Part shown: in pieces, positions 1 through 8,653 of the stretch
Layout of the letters: each line of letters starts with the position of its first letter
Position numbering within the stretch: position 1 is the first letter of the stretch
Origin: AR12 sp036265915
GTDB lineage: Bacteria > Methylomirabilota > Methylomirabilia > Rokubacteriales > CSP1-6
Assembly (NCBI GenBank): GCA_036265915.1
Contig: DATAOC010000145.1
Location: 1 to 64,000, forward strand
Length of the DNA stretch: 64,000 nt
Direction of reading: 5' to 3'
Program-made: the position numbers and the translations under genes
Notes under the pieces: generated by a model
Databases searched by the model: none
The model's input: the letters and a program-made list of their open reading frames with translations, nothing else
Told to the model about the DNA's origin: nothing

Positions 1-297
1 CTTCTGCTCGGTGGTCCCGACCGCGTCGATGAAGCGCATGACCGTCGAGTGCATGTGCACGGTCATGGCCGTGCCCGCGCAGCCTCGCGCGAGCTCGCGG
101 ATCACCGCGATGTAGGTCGGCATGTCGAGACCGAGGCCGCCGTAGGCGGCGGGAATGGTCCCCGCCAGCAGGCCGTCGCGCCAGAGATCGCGCCAGCTGT
201 CGAGCGGGTTCTTGGCGTCACGATCGTACTCGGCGGCGCGCGGCGCGAGCTTCTCGCGCGACAGGCGCGCCGCCGTCTCGACGATCGCCGCGTTCAC
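1..297 (-). CDS. Acyl-CoA dehydrogenase, N-terminal part (cut by window edge)
   Basis: These are the first 99 codons of a minus-strand gene that runs off the left edge. The piece matches the all-helical N-terminal domain of acyl-CoA dehydrogenases: a helix with LSREKLAPRAAEYDRD, then IPAAYGGLGLDMPTY and ELARGCAGTAMTVHMHS. In this family the enzyme is an FAD-dependent oxidase of acyl-CoA thioesters that passes electrons to ETF. The GTG start at 295-297 shares bases with the TGA of the VOC gene upstream (GTGA overlap), so the two are probably translationally coupled. The flavin-binding and catalytic-base regions lie outside the window, so the substrate cannot be judged. Confidence 0.85.
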   Translation of the reverse strand, partial: MNAAIVETAARLSREKLAPRAAEYDRDAKNPLDSWRDLWRDGLLAGTIPAAYGGLGLDMPTYIAVIRELARGCAGTAMTVHMHSTVMRFIDAVGTTEQK

Positions 298-755
298 GCC
301 ATCCGGCCGCCGGCGGCGGCCGGGCGTCGCGCGGTCACGCAGCGGCAGGTATCGATCTGGTGCAGCTCGATGATGTTGCCGAAGGGATCCTTCAGGAAGA
401 GCTGCAGCGACTGGGGGCCGACCACGCTCTCGGCCGCCCAGTACTCCACGTTCAGGCTGTCGAGCTCCTTGCGCGCGGCCTGGATGTCGGCCACGGCCAG
501 CGCCACGTGGGGCAGCGAGGGATCCTTGCCGGGGCCCTTGGCGAACTTCGACTGCCCCTCGACGCCCATCAGGTGGATCTGCGCGGTGCCGCCGACGTCC
601 ATCCAGTAGCCGTCGATGGTCGGGATCTCCGGGCGGCCGGGGTCGTGGCTGAGACCGAGGACGTCGCCGTAGAAGCGGCGTGCCCTGGCGACGTCGTCCT
701 TCGAGGGACCGACGCGGATACCGTGATGATGCAGCTCGAGCACCTGAATGGCCAT
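294..755 (-). CDS. VOC-family (glyoxalase/dioxygenase fold) protein
   Basis: A 153-residue single-module VOC protein. The N-terminal half has LELHHHGIRVGPSKDDV followed by ARRFYGDVLGL, the usual first beta-alpha unit with a metal-ligand His. The C-terminal half has LPHVALAVADI and FLKDPFGNIIELHQ, which supplies the second His and the Glu ligand. Such proteins bind a divalent metal and act as lyases, isomerases or ring-cleaving dioxygenases; the substrate is not evident. It lies between the LivM permease gene and an acyl-CoA dehydrogenase on the same strand, suggesting a role in breakdown of an imported compound. The C-terminal tail after HQIDTC is Arg/Ala rich and probably unstructured. Confidence 0.85.
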   Translation of the reverse strand: MAIQVLELHHHGIRVGPSKDDVARARRFYGDVLGLSHDPGRPEIPTIDGYWMDVGGTAQIHLMGVEGQSKFAKGPGKDPSLPHVALAVADIQAARKELDSLNVEYWAAESVVGPQSLQLFLKDPFGNIIELHQIDTCRCVTARRPAAAGGRMA

Positions 756-770
756 GAGCCTCCTCCTTGT

Positions 771-1706
771 TCAGCGAAACCGCGCGAGCAGCGTACCCCA
801 GATTCCCTTCGGCAAGAACAGCACGAAGCCCATGAAGATGAGCCCGATGAACAGGGGCCAGGACTCCGTCACCACGCTCAAGCGGTCTTCCAGCACCAGG
901 TACGTCGCGGCGCCCACGAAGGGGCCGAAGAACGTGCCGGCGCCGCCGAGCAACGTCATGATCACGACCTGGCCCGACGTCGTCCAGTACAGCGACTCCA
1001 CCGGGACCACGGCCAGCCGCAGCGCGTCGAGGCCGCCGGCGAGCCCGCAGAACAGCGCGGAGAACACGAACGACAGCAGCTTGATCGTGCGGACGTCGTA
1101 GCCGCAGGCGACGGCGCGGTCGGTGTTCTCGCGAATGGCCTGCAGCAGCGCGCCGAACGGCGAATCGAGGATGCGCTTGAGCGCGAGCACGGCGAGCGTG
1201 ACCAGCACCAGCGCGAAGTAGTAGAAGGCGAGCGACGAGTCCAGCGAGATCGTCAGCCCTGCCAGGTGCAGCGCCGGGACCTGGATGCCGCGCAGGCCGT
1301 CGTCGCCACCGGTGACGTCGGACACGTGAAAGGCGATGAAGTACAGCAGCTGGGCGAAGGCGAGCGAGAGCATGGCGAAATAGATGCCGCGCCGGCGCAG
1401 GCAGAAGAAGCCGATGACGGCGCCGCCGAGCCCGGCCAGCAGCAGCCCGGCGCCGAGCGCGGCCCACACCGAGAGCAGCTTCAGCTTCGCGAGCGCGATG
1501 CCCGTGCCATACGCGCCGAGTCCCCAGTAGGCCGCGTGGCCGAAGGACAGCAGCCCCGTGTAGCCGTACAGCAGATTGAAGCCGAGCGCGAAGAGACCGT
1601 AGATGAGCACCTGCGTGGCCAGGGCCTTGTACGGAACGACGAACGGGAACAGGACGAACACGACCGCGAACGCGAGGACGGGCCGGGCGGCGAAGGCGCG
1701 CTTCAT
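771..1706 (-). CDS. livM: Branched-chain amino acid-type ABC transporter permease LivM
   Basis: A 311-residue integral membrane protein with about eight to ten hydrophobic segments. It has the LivM-type signature GLLSFGHAAYWGLGAYGTG near residues 50-70 and the EAA-like cytoplasmic loop AIRENTDRAVACGYDV further on. It would pair with LivH as the second channel subunit of a HAAT-family importer. Its ATG overlaps the livH stop (ATGA at 1703-1706). No LivG/LivF ATPase is in the window; these may lie beyond the left edge or be shared from another locus. HAAT systems also import amides, urea and aromatic acids, so the ligand is open. Confidence 0.93.
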   Translation of the reverse strand: MKRAFAARPVLAFAVVFVLFPFVVPYKALATQVLIYGLFALGFNLLYGYTGLLSFGHAAYWGLGAYGTGIALAKLKLLSVWAALGAGLLLAGLGGAVIGFFCLRRRGIYFAMLSLAFAQLLYFIAFHVSDVTGGDDGLRGIQVPALHLAGLTISLDSSLAFYYFALVLVTLAVLALKRILDSPFGALLQAIRENTDRAVACGYDVRTIKLLSFVFSALFCGLAGGLDALRLAVVPVESLYWTTSGQVVIMTLLGGAGTFFGPFVGAATYLVLEDRLSVVTESWPLFIGLIFMGFVLFLPKGIWGTLLARFR

Positions 1707-2587
1707 TCCATGAGCCCGGTCTCTCCGAAGAGCCCGCTGGGACGCAGCAGCAGCACGAGGGCCATGACCAGGAACACGTTGATCTCGGCGAGCTTGGGCG
1801 CGAAGAACGTGGTGAGGCTCACCACCTCGCCGACGAGGAGCCCGGCCACGATGGCGCCCGGCAGGCTGCCCATGCCGCCGACGACCACCACCACGAACGA
1901 CTCGATCACGACGGTCACGCCCATCTCCGCGTAGACGCTGCGCATCGGTCCGGCCAGGATGCCGGCCAGCCCGGCCAGCGCGCTGCCGATCCCGAAGACC
2001 AGCAGCCAGATGCGCCGGAGGTCGACGCCGAGCGCGCGCACCATCAGCGGGTCGCGCGAGCCGGCGCGGATCACGAGGCCGACGTTGGTGCGCTCGAGGA
2101 ACAGCCAGAGACCGACCAGCACCAGCGCGGTCACGGCGATGACGAACAGCCGGTAGCTGGGAAACATCCCGAAGCCCAGGTTCACGGCGCCGGCGAGCGC
2201 GCGCGGCGGATCGAGCGACAGGCCGATCTTGCCCCAGGTGAGACGCACGGCCTCGATGAGGACCGCGGAGAGGCCGAACGTGAGCAGCAGCGGATCGTCG
2301 ATGGAGCGCCCATACAGCGGCCGGATGAGGAACCGCTCCACGCCGAGCCCGAGCACGCCGACCAGCAGCGGCGCCACGATCAGCGCCAGCCAGAAGCTCT
2401 TGGTGGCGCCGACGAGGAAGAATCCGAGGTAGGCGCCGAGCATGTAGAACGAGCCGTGCGAGAAGTTCACCACCGTCATGAGGCCGAAGATGAGCGACAG
2501 GCCGATGGCGAGCAGCACGAAGATCATGCCGAGCACGAGCCCCGTGAACAGCTGCGCCGTCAGCGCGGCAAACGAAATATCAGGCAC
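1703..2587 (-). CDS. livH: Branched-chain amino acid-type ABC transporter permease LivH
   Basis: A 294-residue hydrophobic protein of the LivH family. The N-terminus carries LAIGLSLIFGLMTVVNFSHG and FYMLGAYLGFF, the typical LivH opening. A central cytoplasmic loop has IRAGSRDPLMVRALGVD, and a late GGMGSLPGAIVAGLLVG segment follows. It sits just downstream of the solute-binding protein gene (17-nt gap) and is coupled to livM by an ATGA overlap, so the three form one minus-strand unit. Confidence 0.93.
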   Translation of the reverse strand: MPDISFAALTAQLFTGLVLGMIFVLLAIGLSLIFGLMTVVNFSHGSFYMLGAYLGFFLVGATKSFWLALIVAPLLVGVLGLGVERFLIRPLYGRSIDDPLLLTFGLSAVLIEAVRLTWGKIGLSLDPPRALAGAVNLGFGMFPSYRLFVIAVTALVLVGLWLFLERTNVGLVIRAGSRDPLMVRALGVDLRRIWLLVFGIGSALAGLAGILAGPMRSVYAEMGVTVVIESFVVVVVGGMGSLPGAIVAGLLVGEVVSLTTFFAPKLAEINVFLVMALVLLLRPSGLFGETGLME

Positions 2588-2604
2588 GACCGCGCGTCAG
2601 GGTC

Positions 2605-3822
2605 TCACACATGCCCCTTTTCGGCGCAGGTGCGGTCGTACTCCTCGTTGGCGGAAACTTTGGCCACGAGATCCAGCAGGCCCCAGTCGCCCTTCGTCTG
2701 GCCGGGGCCGCGGCCGCGGCCGATCCACATGTCCTGGAACGACTTGTTGTCGCACGCGCGCCACCACTGCTTGCCCTTGAAGTGGTCGTAGGTCGGACTC
2801 TTGCGGAGGGCGTTGGCGACGGCGTCGGCATCGGTGGACTTCGCCAGCTCCACGCCCCGCGCCACCTCGAGCACGCCGCTGTAGGAGTACGCGGCGTAGT
2901 CGCCGGGCGGCAGCCCGTACTTCTTCATCGACGCGTCGACGAACTTCTTGGCGGTGGGGATCTGCTCCTGCAGCTCCCAGTACCAGTTGATGCCGCCGTA
3001 CACGTCCTGGTAGAGCTCGGGGCCGCCCTCCTTCAGATACGAGATCCAGTGGAGCGGCTGCGCGATCTTCATCTCCTTCTTCATGCCGTAGGAGATCACC
3101 TGCTTGTGGAGGGCCACGTTGTCGGCGCCGGGAGCGACGTTCATGAGCACGTCCGGCTTGGCCGCCTGGATCTTCGGCAGATGCGCGGAGAACTCGGCGC
3201 TGCCGAGCGGGTAGGGCGTGGTGCCGAGCAGCGTGCCGCCGTTCTTCTTCAGCACCTCGGTGAGCACGGCGTTGTTCTGCTTGCCCCACGCGTAGTCGGC
3301 GTAGATGATCCACCACTTCTTGCCGAGGTTCTGGGCGACCCACTGACCGACCACGCGTGACGTGATGGTCGGGTTCAGCGCCTCGTGGAACGTGATCGGG
3401 CTGGTGTCCGGCCTGGCGCTGATCTCGTCCGACTGGCTGGTGGACACGAAGAGGACCTTCGACTTCTTCGTCTGCTCGTTAATCGCCATCTGCACGTGGG
3501 CCGCGAGGCCGCCCACGATGAACTGCACGTGCTCGTTCTCGATGAGCTCCTTCGTGCGCTGCGCGCCGACGGCGGGCTTGAGCTGGTCATCGCGGAACAG
3601 CACCTCGACCTTGCGGCCCATGACGCCGCCCTTGGCGTTCAGCTCGTCGGCGGCCAGCACGGCGCCGCGCTGCATGTCGGCCGCGAGCGCGGCGAACGGG
3701 CCCGTCAGCGGTAGCGGACAGCCGATCCGCAGCGGCTCTTTGGACTGGGCCCTGCCGATCGCGGGAAAGGCCAGCGTGGTCGCAGCGGCGGCGGTCGTGG
3801 CGAGAAAGGCTCGGCGGTCCAT
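2605..3822 (-). CDS. ABC transporter substrate-binding protein (HAAT/Leu-binding type, Tat signal)
   Basis: A 405-residue periplasmic binding protein. I chose the ATG at 3822 because it is preceded by AAAAGGAG at good spacing and opens with MDRRAFLATTAAAATTLAFP, a twin-arginine-like signal peptide ending at GRAQS. The mature part starts KEPLRIGCPLPLTGPFAAL, typical of Leu/Ile/Val-binding proteins, and has the Venus-flytrap motif ADYAWGKQNNAVLTEVLKKN. In-frame sequence upstream of 3822 is low quality and unlikely to be translated. It is the first gene of the livH-livM-VOC-acyl-CoA dehydrogenase unit, which argues for uptake of a catabolic substrate rather than a particular amino acid. Confidence 0.93.
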   Translation of the reverse strand: MDRRAFLATTAAAATTLAFPAIGRAQSKEPLRIGCPLPLTGPFAALAADMQRGAVLAADELNAKGGVMGRKVEVLFRDDQLKPAVGAQRTKELIENEHVQFIVGGLAAHVQMAINEQTKKSKVLFVSTSQSDEISARPDTSPITFHEALNPTITSRVVGQWVAQNLGKKWWIIYADYAWGKQNNAVLTEVLKKNGGTLLGTTPYPLGSAEFSAHLPKIQAAKPDVLMNVAPGADNVALHKQVISYGMKKEMKIAQPLHWISYLKEGGPELYQDVYGGINWYWELQEQIPTAKKFVDASMKKYGLPPGDYAAYSYSGVLEVARGVELAKSTDADAVANALRKSPTYDHFKGKQWWRACDNKSFQDMWIGRGRGPGQTKGDWGLLDLVAKVSANEEYDRTCAEKGHV

Positions 3823-4008
3823 CGTCGACTCCTTTTGGTGTCGGAGCTGTTTTCCGGCTCGCCGTGGGTGGCCTGACAAAGGCGGCTTCCGGCTCCGCTG
3901 GCGACGGCGCTGGCTCGACGTAGTTGAGTGCGCGCGATGATAGGGGTGGGGGAGGCGCGTGTCAAATCGCGGTACACTCCGGCTGAGAATCTCGGAGGAG
4001 GATCCGCG

Positions 4009-4920
4009 ATGGCGGTGAAGGCGCTGCTGCACTACGCGCTCGAGGTGCCCGACCAGACGGTGGGCGAGCGATTCTACACGGGCTTCGGCTTGCTCAATGA
4101 GCCGGCGCGCGACGGCGCCGTGCGGCTCCGCCCGGCCCCGCTGAAGCGCGAGTCGGTGCTGCTCTACGGCGGACCCAGGAAGCGGCTACACCACCTGGCG
4201 TTCGGGGCGCCGGGGGACGAGCTCGACGCAACCCGGGAGTCGCTGCGACGGGCGGGCGTGAGCGAGGTCGACCCCCCGCGCGGCGCGCCCGACGGCGGAT
4301 TCTGGGTTCGCGATCCCGACGGCAACCTCGTGAACATCCGTCCCGAGGCCGCGGAGGCGCCGCCCGCCGATCCGCCGCTGACGCTCAACAGCCCCGGTCA
4401 CGTCAGCCGCGTCGGCGCCCGCGGCTGTCCCGACCGCTTCGCGGCGCGGCCGCGGCGGCTCGGCCACGTGCTGCTCTTCAGCGGCGACCTCGGTCGCCAG
4501 ATCGACTTCTACACGCGCGTGCTCGGCATGAAGCTGTCCGACCGCTGCTCGAACATCATCGCGTTCCTGCGCTGCTCGCCGGATCACCACAATCTCGCGC
4601 TGCTCGCCTCCGAGGGCCCTGGGTTCCATCACGGCTCGTTCGAGGTCGGCAACGTCGACGAGATCGCCATGGGCGCCCAGCGCGCGGCGGACGCCGGCAT
4701 CCCGCCCGGCTGGGGCGTGGGCCGCCACGTGATCGGCTCCAACTACTTCTATTACGTGCGCGATCCGTGGGGCTCGTGGGCGGAGTACTTCCACGACCTC
4801 GATCACATTCCCGAGACGTGCGCGTGGGAGCCGCGCGATTTCCCGCCCGAGGACGCGCTCTACCGCTGGGGCCCGCCGGTGCCGGAGGACTTCGGCCTCA
4901 ACCGCGAGCTGGCTCGCTGA
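4009..4920 (+). CDS. Two-module VOC protein, extradiol-dioxygenase-like
   Basis: A 303-residue protein with two VOC halves. The ATG at 4009 follows GGAGGAG at about 8 nt. The first half (LLHYALEVPDQTVGERFYTGF, with HHLAFGAPGDELD) resembles a degenerate module. The second half has GHVLLFSGDLGRQIDFYTRV, DHHNLALLASEGPGFHHGSF and DPWGSWAEYFHDLDHI, providing the His/His/Glu set expected for an Fe(II) site. The size and arrangement match type I extradiol (catechol/2,3-dihydroxybiphenyl) dioxygenases and relatives. The gene is divergent from the Liv solute-binding gene and overlaps the convergent amidohydrolase 3-prime end by 61 bp. Substrate unknown. Confidence 0.85.
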   Translation: MAVKALLHYALEVPDQTVGERFYTGFGLLNEPARDGAVRLRPAPLKRESVLLYGGPRKRLHHLAFGAPGDELDATRESLRRAGVSEVDPPRGAPDGGFWVRDPDGNLVNIRPEAAEAPPADPPLTLNSPGHVSRVGARGCPDRFAARPRRLGHVLLFSGDLGRQIDFYTRVLGMKLSDRCSNIIAFLRCSPDHHNLALLASEGPGFHHGSFEVGNVDEIAMGAQRAADAGIPPGWGVGRHVIGSNYFYYVRDPWGSWAEYFHDLDHIPETCAWEPRDFPPEDALYRWGPPVPEDFGLNRELAR

Positions 4921-6167
4921 GCGGCGGTGCCTTTGTGCAACGCGCCGTCCTTCATGATCATGCGCAGTGCCGCGCGATCTTGAAGGACGGCGATGTCGGC
5001 CAGCGGATCGCCGTCGACGAGCAGCAGGTCGGCGAGGGCGCCGGGCCGGATCACGCCGAGCTCGCCCGGACGGCCCATGAGCTCCCCACCGAGCCGGGTC
5101 GCCGCCACGAGGGTTTCGGCGGCTGAGAATCCCAGCACCTTCACGAAGAGCCACAGGTCGCGCGCGTACGTGCCGTGCGGCGTGTACGGGAACCCATAGT
5201 CGCCGCCAGGCAGCACCCGGACGCCGCGCTTGCGCAGCTTGCCGATGACGTCGACCGAGGCCTCCAGCTCGCGCTGAAAGCCGGCCGCGCGCTCCGCGGT
5301 CACACCCCACTGGCCCGCGGCCTGGCTGAGGTTGTACGTGATCCCGAGCGCGGGGCCGACGAACACGCGCTCGCGCGCCGCCTCCAGCGCGTCGAGCGTG
5401 CGCTCGTCGACCCAGTTGGCGTGATAGATCACGTCGATGCCGTGCCGCAGCGCCAGCCGGACGGACTCGTTGCTCCGGCAGTGCGCGGCCACGCGCAGGT
5501 CGGCGGCGCGCGCGACCTCCATTGCGGCCATCACCTCGGCCTCGGTCATCGGCGTCTGCTCCGACGGAAAGCTCGACGTTCCGAGGTCGCCCGAGAGGTT
5601 CAGCTTGAGATTGTCGACGCCCTCGCGCGCGAGGATGCGGCACGCGCGCCGCATGGCGTCGGGCCCGTCCACGACCCAGGCGAAGGTCGGGGTCTCGTGA
5701 TACGGCAGATGCAGCATGTTCGAGTCACCCAGCCCGCCGGTGACCGTCAGCTCTGGCCCGTTGGCGAGCAGCCGTGGACCCGGCACGCGCCCGGCCTCGA
5801 TCTCGCGCTTCAGCACGACGTCCAGGCGCGGCTTGGGCGCCGCCGCCGAGAACGCGCTCGTGTAGCCGCAGTCGAGCATGAGCCGGGCGTTCCGGACGGT
5901 GACGAGCATGTGCTCCTCGGGCGGCAGGCGCGTCAGCTCCTGCGACGGCACGTCGGCGAGCCCGATGTGCGCGTGCGATTCGACGAGGCCGGGCATCAGC
6001 GTGCCGCCATTGCCGTCGATCACGGTCGCCGCGTCCGCACGAGCCTCGGCCTGACCGGTGCGCGCGACTTCGACGATGCGGTTGTCCTCGATGCGCACGG
6101 AGCCGTCGAAGGCGGCGGCGCCACTGCCGTCGAAGACGCGGACGTTGCGGATGAGACAGGCCGTCAT
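4860..6167 (-). CDS. Amidohydrolase family (imidazolonepropionase/prolidase-like) metal hydrolase
   Basis: About 435 residues. The start at 6167 (MTACLIRNVRVFDGSG) gives the usual beginning of this family; an upstream ATG at 6194 is possible. Metal-site motifs are visible: GLVESHAHIGL for the HxH on strand 1, a central Lys in DNLKLNLSGD, AAHCRS and YHANWVDE for later His ligands, and GGDYGFPYTPHGTY for the Asp. The C-terminal IRPGALADLLLVDGDPLAD closes the small beta domain, as in imidazolonepropionase, aryldialkylphosphatase-like and prolidase-like members. It follows the TAXI-binding protein gene after 52 bp. The substrate cannot be assigned. Confidence 0.88.
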   Translation of the reverse strand: MTACLIRNVRVFDGSGAAAFDGSVRIEDNRIVEVARTGQAEARADAATVIDGNGGTLMPGLVESHAHIGLADVPSQELTRLPPEEHMLVTVRNARLMLDCGYTSAFSAAAPKPRLDVVLKREIEAGRVPGPRLLANGPELTVTGGLGDSNMLHLPYHETPTFAWVVDGPDAMRRACRILAREGVDNLKLNLSGDLGTSSFPSEQTPMTEAEVMAAMEVARAADLRVAAHCRSNESVRLALRHGIDVIYHANWVDERTLDALEAARERVFVGPALGITYNLSQAAGQWGVTAERAAGFQRELEASVDVIGKLRKRGVRVLPGGDYGFPYTPHGTYARDLWLFVKVLGFSAAETLVAATRLGGELMGRPGELGVIRPGALADLLLVDGDPLADIAVLQDRAALRMIMKDGALHKGTAAQRASSRLRPKSSGTGGPQR

Positions 6168-6190
6168 GTCGTCCGATACCCCCCGGCGCC

Positions 6191-6202
6191 CCATATATAT
6201 GG
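6191..6202. promoter_or_regulatory. Perfect 12-bp AT-rich palindrome upstream of the amidohydrolase gene
   Basis: CCATATATATGG is an exact palindrome and a rare AT island in this G+C-rich sequence. It lies 23 bp upstream of the amidohydrolase ATG at 6167 on the minus strand. It could hold a TATATA -10 element, a repressor site, or both. No convincing -35 was found, so a promoter is only a suggestion. Confidence 0.4.
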
Positions 6203-6219
6203 TAGGGCGCGATGGGGTG

Positions 6220-7173
6220 TCAGCGTAGCACGCCGATCTCGCGCAGGTAGCGCTGGACGCCCGGGTGCAGCAGCTGCGGGCGCGGCGCTGCGGCGGCCGT
6301 GTTGGCGGCCGTCGTCTCGCGGCCCTGTGGCAGGCGGCGCGCGATGCCTGGCTCGGCCTGGTGCAGCGCCCTGGCGACTCGATACGCCGCGTCTTCCGGA
6401 AGCGTGGCGCGCGCCATGATGAAGGACCACGATCCGAGAGACGCGATCCGCGCGCTCTGGCCGGGATACGATCCGGCGGGAACCGTCAGCGGCTTCAGGA
6501 ACGGGTGCCTGGCCTGGATCCGGCGGAGCCCGTCCGCGTCGGGAACGATGAACCGCGCGCCCGCCGGGCTGGATGCCACGGCGGTGAAGCCCGGCCAGCC
6601 CACGCCCCCACCCCACAGCGCCGCGACGCGACCGTCCTGCACCATCGCCGGACCGTCGCCGGCGCGCTCGAGGTACACGGCCTGGAAATCGCGCTCGGCG
6701 TCGAGGCCGAGGCCGTCGAGGATGTAGCGCGCGAGCAGCACGAGCCCGGAGCCGCGCGCGCCGAAGGCGACCGGACGGCCGCGGAGGTCGTCGATCGAGC
6801 GCGCAGCGGAGTCGCCCCGCACCACGAACATGCCGGGCGTGGAGTACATCGCGGCCACGATGCGGATCGGCGACGGCGCGCGGCCGATGCCCTCGAGCGC
6901 CTCGTACGCGACCTCGCCCTGCACGAGGCCGAGATCGATCTCGCCCTTCTCGAGCAGGGGAACGTTCTCGGTGCTGCCCTTCGTGTTGCGAGGATCGATG
7001 GCGAGCGCGGGATCGACCTCGCCGATCGCCGCGATGACCGCGTCCGCGTAGACCGGAAATCCGCCGCCGGGCGTCGCGGTGCCGAGCGTCAGCTTCATCG
7101 GATCCGCTCCCTGGGCCCCGGCCGGGACCGCGAGCGCGACCACGGCGAGGCGGACGAAGTCACGGCGGTTCAC
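6220..7173 (-). CDS. TAXI-family TRAP transporter solute-binding protein
   Basis: A 317-residue exported protein. The GTG at 7173 shares bases with the TGA of the small lipoprotein gene (GTGA) and begins with a twin-arginine-type signal, VNRRDFVRLAVVALAVPAGA. The mature part has LTLGTATPGGGFPVYADAV and NTKGSTENVPLLEKGEIDLG, the signature of TRAP-associated immunogenic-protein (TAXI) binding proteins, then GRPVAFGARGSGLVLLARYI. TRAP uptake needs DctQ/DctM-type membrane subunits, and none is in the window, so this is an orphan receptor here. It probably belongs with the flanking amidohydrolase and MetE-like genes. Confidence 0.85.
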   Translation of the reverse strand: MNRRDFVRLAVVALAVPAGAQGADPMKLTLGTATPGGGFPVYADAVIAAIGEVDPALAIDPRNTKGSTENVPLLEKGEIDLGLVQGEVAYEALEGIGRAPSPIRIVAAMYSTPGMFVVRGDSAARSIDDLRGRPVAFGARGSGLVLLARYILDGLGLDAERDFQAVYLERAGDGPAMVQDGRVAALWGGGVGWPGFTAVASSPAGARFIVPDADGLRRIQARHPFLKPLTVPAGSYPGQSARIASLGSWSFIMARATLPEDAAYRVARALHQAEPGIARRLPQGRETTAANTAAAAPRPQLLHPGVQRYLREIGVLR

Positions 7174-7454
7174 CGCGGCTGACGCGCGGCGAGCAGCTCG
7201 TCGAGCTGCAGCCGGCACTGGACCTTGAGACGCAGCTGGCCGGCGAGCTCCGGCGTCAGCGCCTGGCCGCGCGTGGTCGGGTCGTCGAGGACCGCGGTGG
7301 TCGGCGTCGGCACGTCGGCCAGCCCGACGCTCTTCTTGCACTCCTCCAGCGCGGCCTCCGCCTTCGCGGTGCGCGCCGCCGCCTGCTGCGCGGGCGTCTC
7401 CGACGAGCACCCGGCGAGGATCAGCAGGCCGGCGAGCAGCGCGCGGCCGGTCAT
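7170..7454 (-). CDS. Small lipoprotein, unknown function
   Basis: A 94-residue protein whose ATG at 7454 overlaps the stop of the MetE-like gene (ATGA) and whose TGA overlaps the next GTG (GTGA). The N-terminus, MTGRALLAGLLILAGCSSET, is a clear lipoprotein signal with an LAGC lipobox. The rest is helical and charged (AARTAKAEAALEECKKSVGL) with two further cysteines. I do not recognise a family. The tight coupling suggests it is made together with the TAXI-binding protein and may help hold or assist it at the membrane. Confidence 0.75.
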   Translation of the reverse strand: MTGRALLAGLLILAGCSSETPAQQAAARTAKAEAALEECKKSVGLADVPTPTTAVLDDPTTRGQALTPELAGQLRLKVQCRLQLDELLAARQPR

Positions 7455-8611
7455 CCGGCCAGCGTGAAGCGCGGGTCGGCGGCGGGCACCGGCGCCTCTG
7501 GCAGCTTCAGCTCGCGCCGGACGATGTTGGCGCCGAGGCTGATCGCGACCGTCTTGTAGAAGGCGATCCGACGCGCGAGTCCCTCGCGTCCGAAACCACA
7601 GTCGGTGGAGAGGATCAGCCGCTCGGGCGGCACGTGCTCGAGCGCCTTGCGGATCAGCGTCGCCACCACCTCCGGCGGCTCTACCGCGGCCGTCGAGTGG
7701 TTCACCACGCCGATGGCGAACTTCTTGTCGGTGCGGTACTTGCCGAGCAGGTGAAGGTCGCGTCCGCCCGTGGACGCGCACTCGAGCGTGATGACGTCCG
7801 CGTTCGTCTGCAGCAGGTACGGCAGGGCGCGCTCGTACGATGGCCGCTCCCACGAGAGCGGCTGCTGGTTCGGGTTGCCCCAGCACGTGTGCAGCCAGAT
7901 CTCCGTGTCGACGCCCTTGATCTCGCGGTTCAACGCGTCGGTGAAGAACTGCAGATCGGCGTCGCTCGCGCTGCCGTCGGCGCCGGAGATGTGATGGCGC
8001 GGCTCCTCGACCTGGATCACGCGGCAGCCGGCCGCGGCCACCGCGCGCAGCTCGGCGTTGAACACGTCGGCCACGTCGAGGATGAGCTCCCGCTCGCCGG
8101 CGTAATGGCGATTGACGAGCATCTTGGCGAGGAGCTGGGCCGAGATCGCGCCGAACTTCACCGGCCGCTCGCTGAACCGCTGCGCCACCTTGAACAGCGG
8201 TGCGTACTCGAGCGGGCCACCCTCGATGCGGGCGCCGACGACGGCGGGCTGGTACGCCTCCATGACCTCGTACAGGATGTGACCCGGGCGGATCGTCTTC
8301 CAGCCGCCGCTGCTCGTGGTGTCGACGTGCCCCGTGATCCCGCGCAGCCGCTCGATCGCATAGTAGAACCACGACTTGCCGCCGACGGTGAGGTCGAAGC
8401 GCGAGTCACCGTCGGTCACGATGTCGAGCCCGGCGCGCTCCTGCTCGCGGATGAGACACGCCACCGCGTCGAGGTACTGCTCGCGGAAGATCGAATCGCC
8501 GAGCGCGTCGCGGAAGGCGCGGCCGCGCAGCGACGCGGTGAACCACTGCGGCCGCGGGTAGGAGCCCGTGATCGTCGTCGGCAGGATGCGATCGCGCGTG
8601 GCGTTCAGCAT
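7451..8611 (-). CDS. MetE C-terminal-like (cobalamin-independent methionine synthase family) protein
   Basis: A 386-residue TIM-barrel protein of the MetE-C/UROD-like superfamily. It opens with ILPTTITGSYPRPQWF, the usual beginning of stand-alone MetE-C proteins, and has IVTDGDSRFDL, RVIQVEEPRHHISG, EIWLHTCWGNPN, ITLECASTGGRD and LILSTDCGFGRE. The WLHTCWGN and STDCGFG segments contribute His and Cys residues that bind zinc and the thiol substrate in this superfamily. It lacks the N-terminal half of true MetE, so it may instead be a thiol methyltransferase or an epoxyalkane:coenzyme M transferase-like enzyme. It heads a coupled three-gene run with the lipoprotein and TAXI genes. Confidence 0.85.
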   Translation of the reverse strand: MLNATRDRILPTTITGSYPRPQWFTASLRGRAFRDALGDSIFREQYLDAVACLIREQERAGLDIVTDGDSRFDLTVGGKSWFYYAIERLRGITGHVDTTSSGGWKTIRPGHILYEVMEAYQPAVVGARIEGGPLEYAPLFKVAQRFSERPVKFGAISAQLLAKMLVNRHYAGERELILDVADVFNAELRAVAAAGCRVIQVEEPRHHISGADGSASDADLQFFTDALNREIKGVDTEIWLHTCWGNPNQQPLSWERPSYERALPYLLQTNADVITLECASTGGRDLHLLGKYRTDKKFAIGVVNHSTAAVEPPEVVATLIRKALEHVPPERLILSTDCGFGREGLARRIAFYKTVAISLGANIVRRELKLPEAPVPAADPRFTLAG

Positions 8612-8653
8612 GGGCGCTACCGTACCACGCGCGGCCGCCGCGGCGGTCGACCG

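Noticed and set aside
360..1934. Long plus-strand open frame (524 codons)
   Set aside because: It lies opposite the VOC, LivM and LivH genes and its product is Arg/Glu/His-rich with no motif; an antisense shadow of high-G+C coding sequence.
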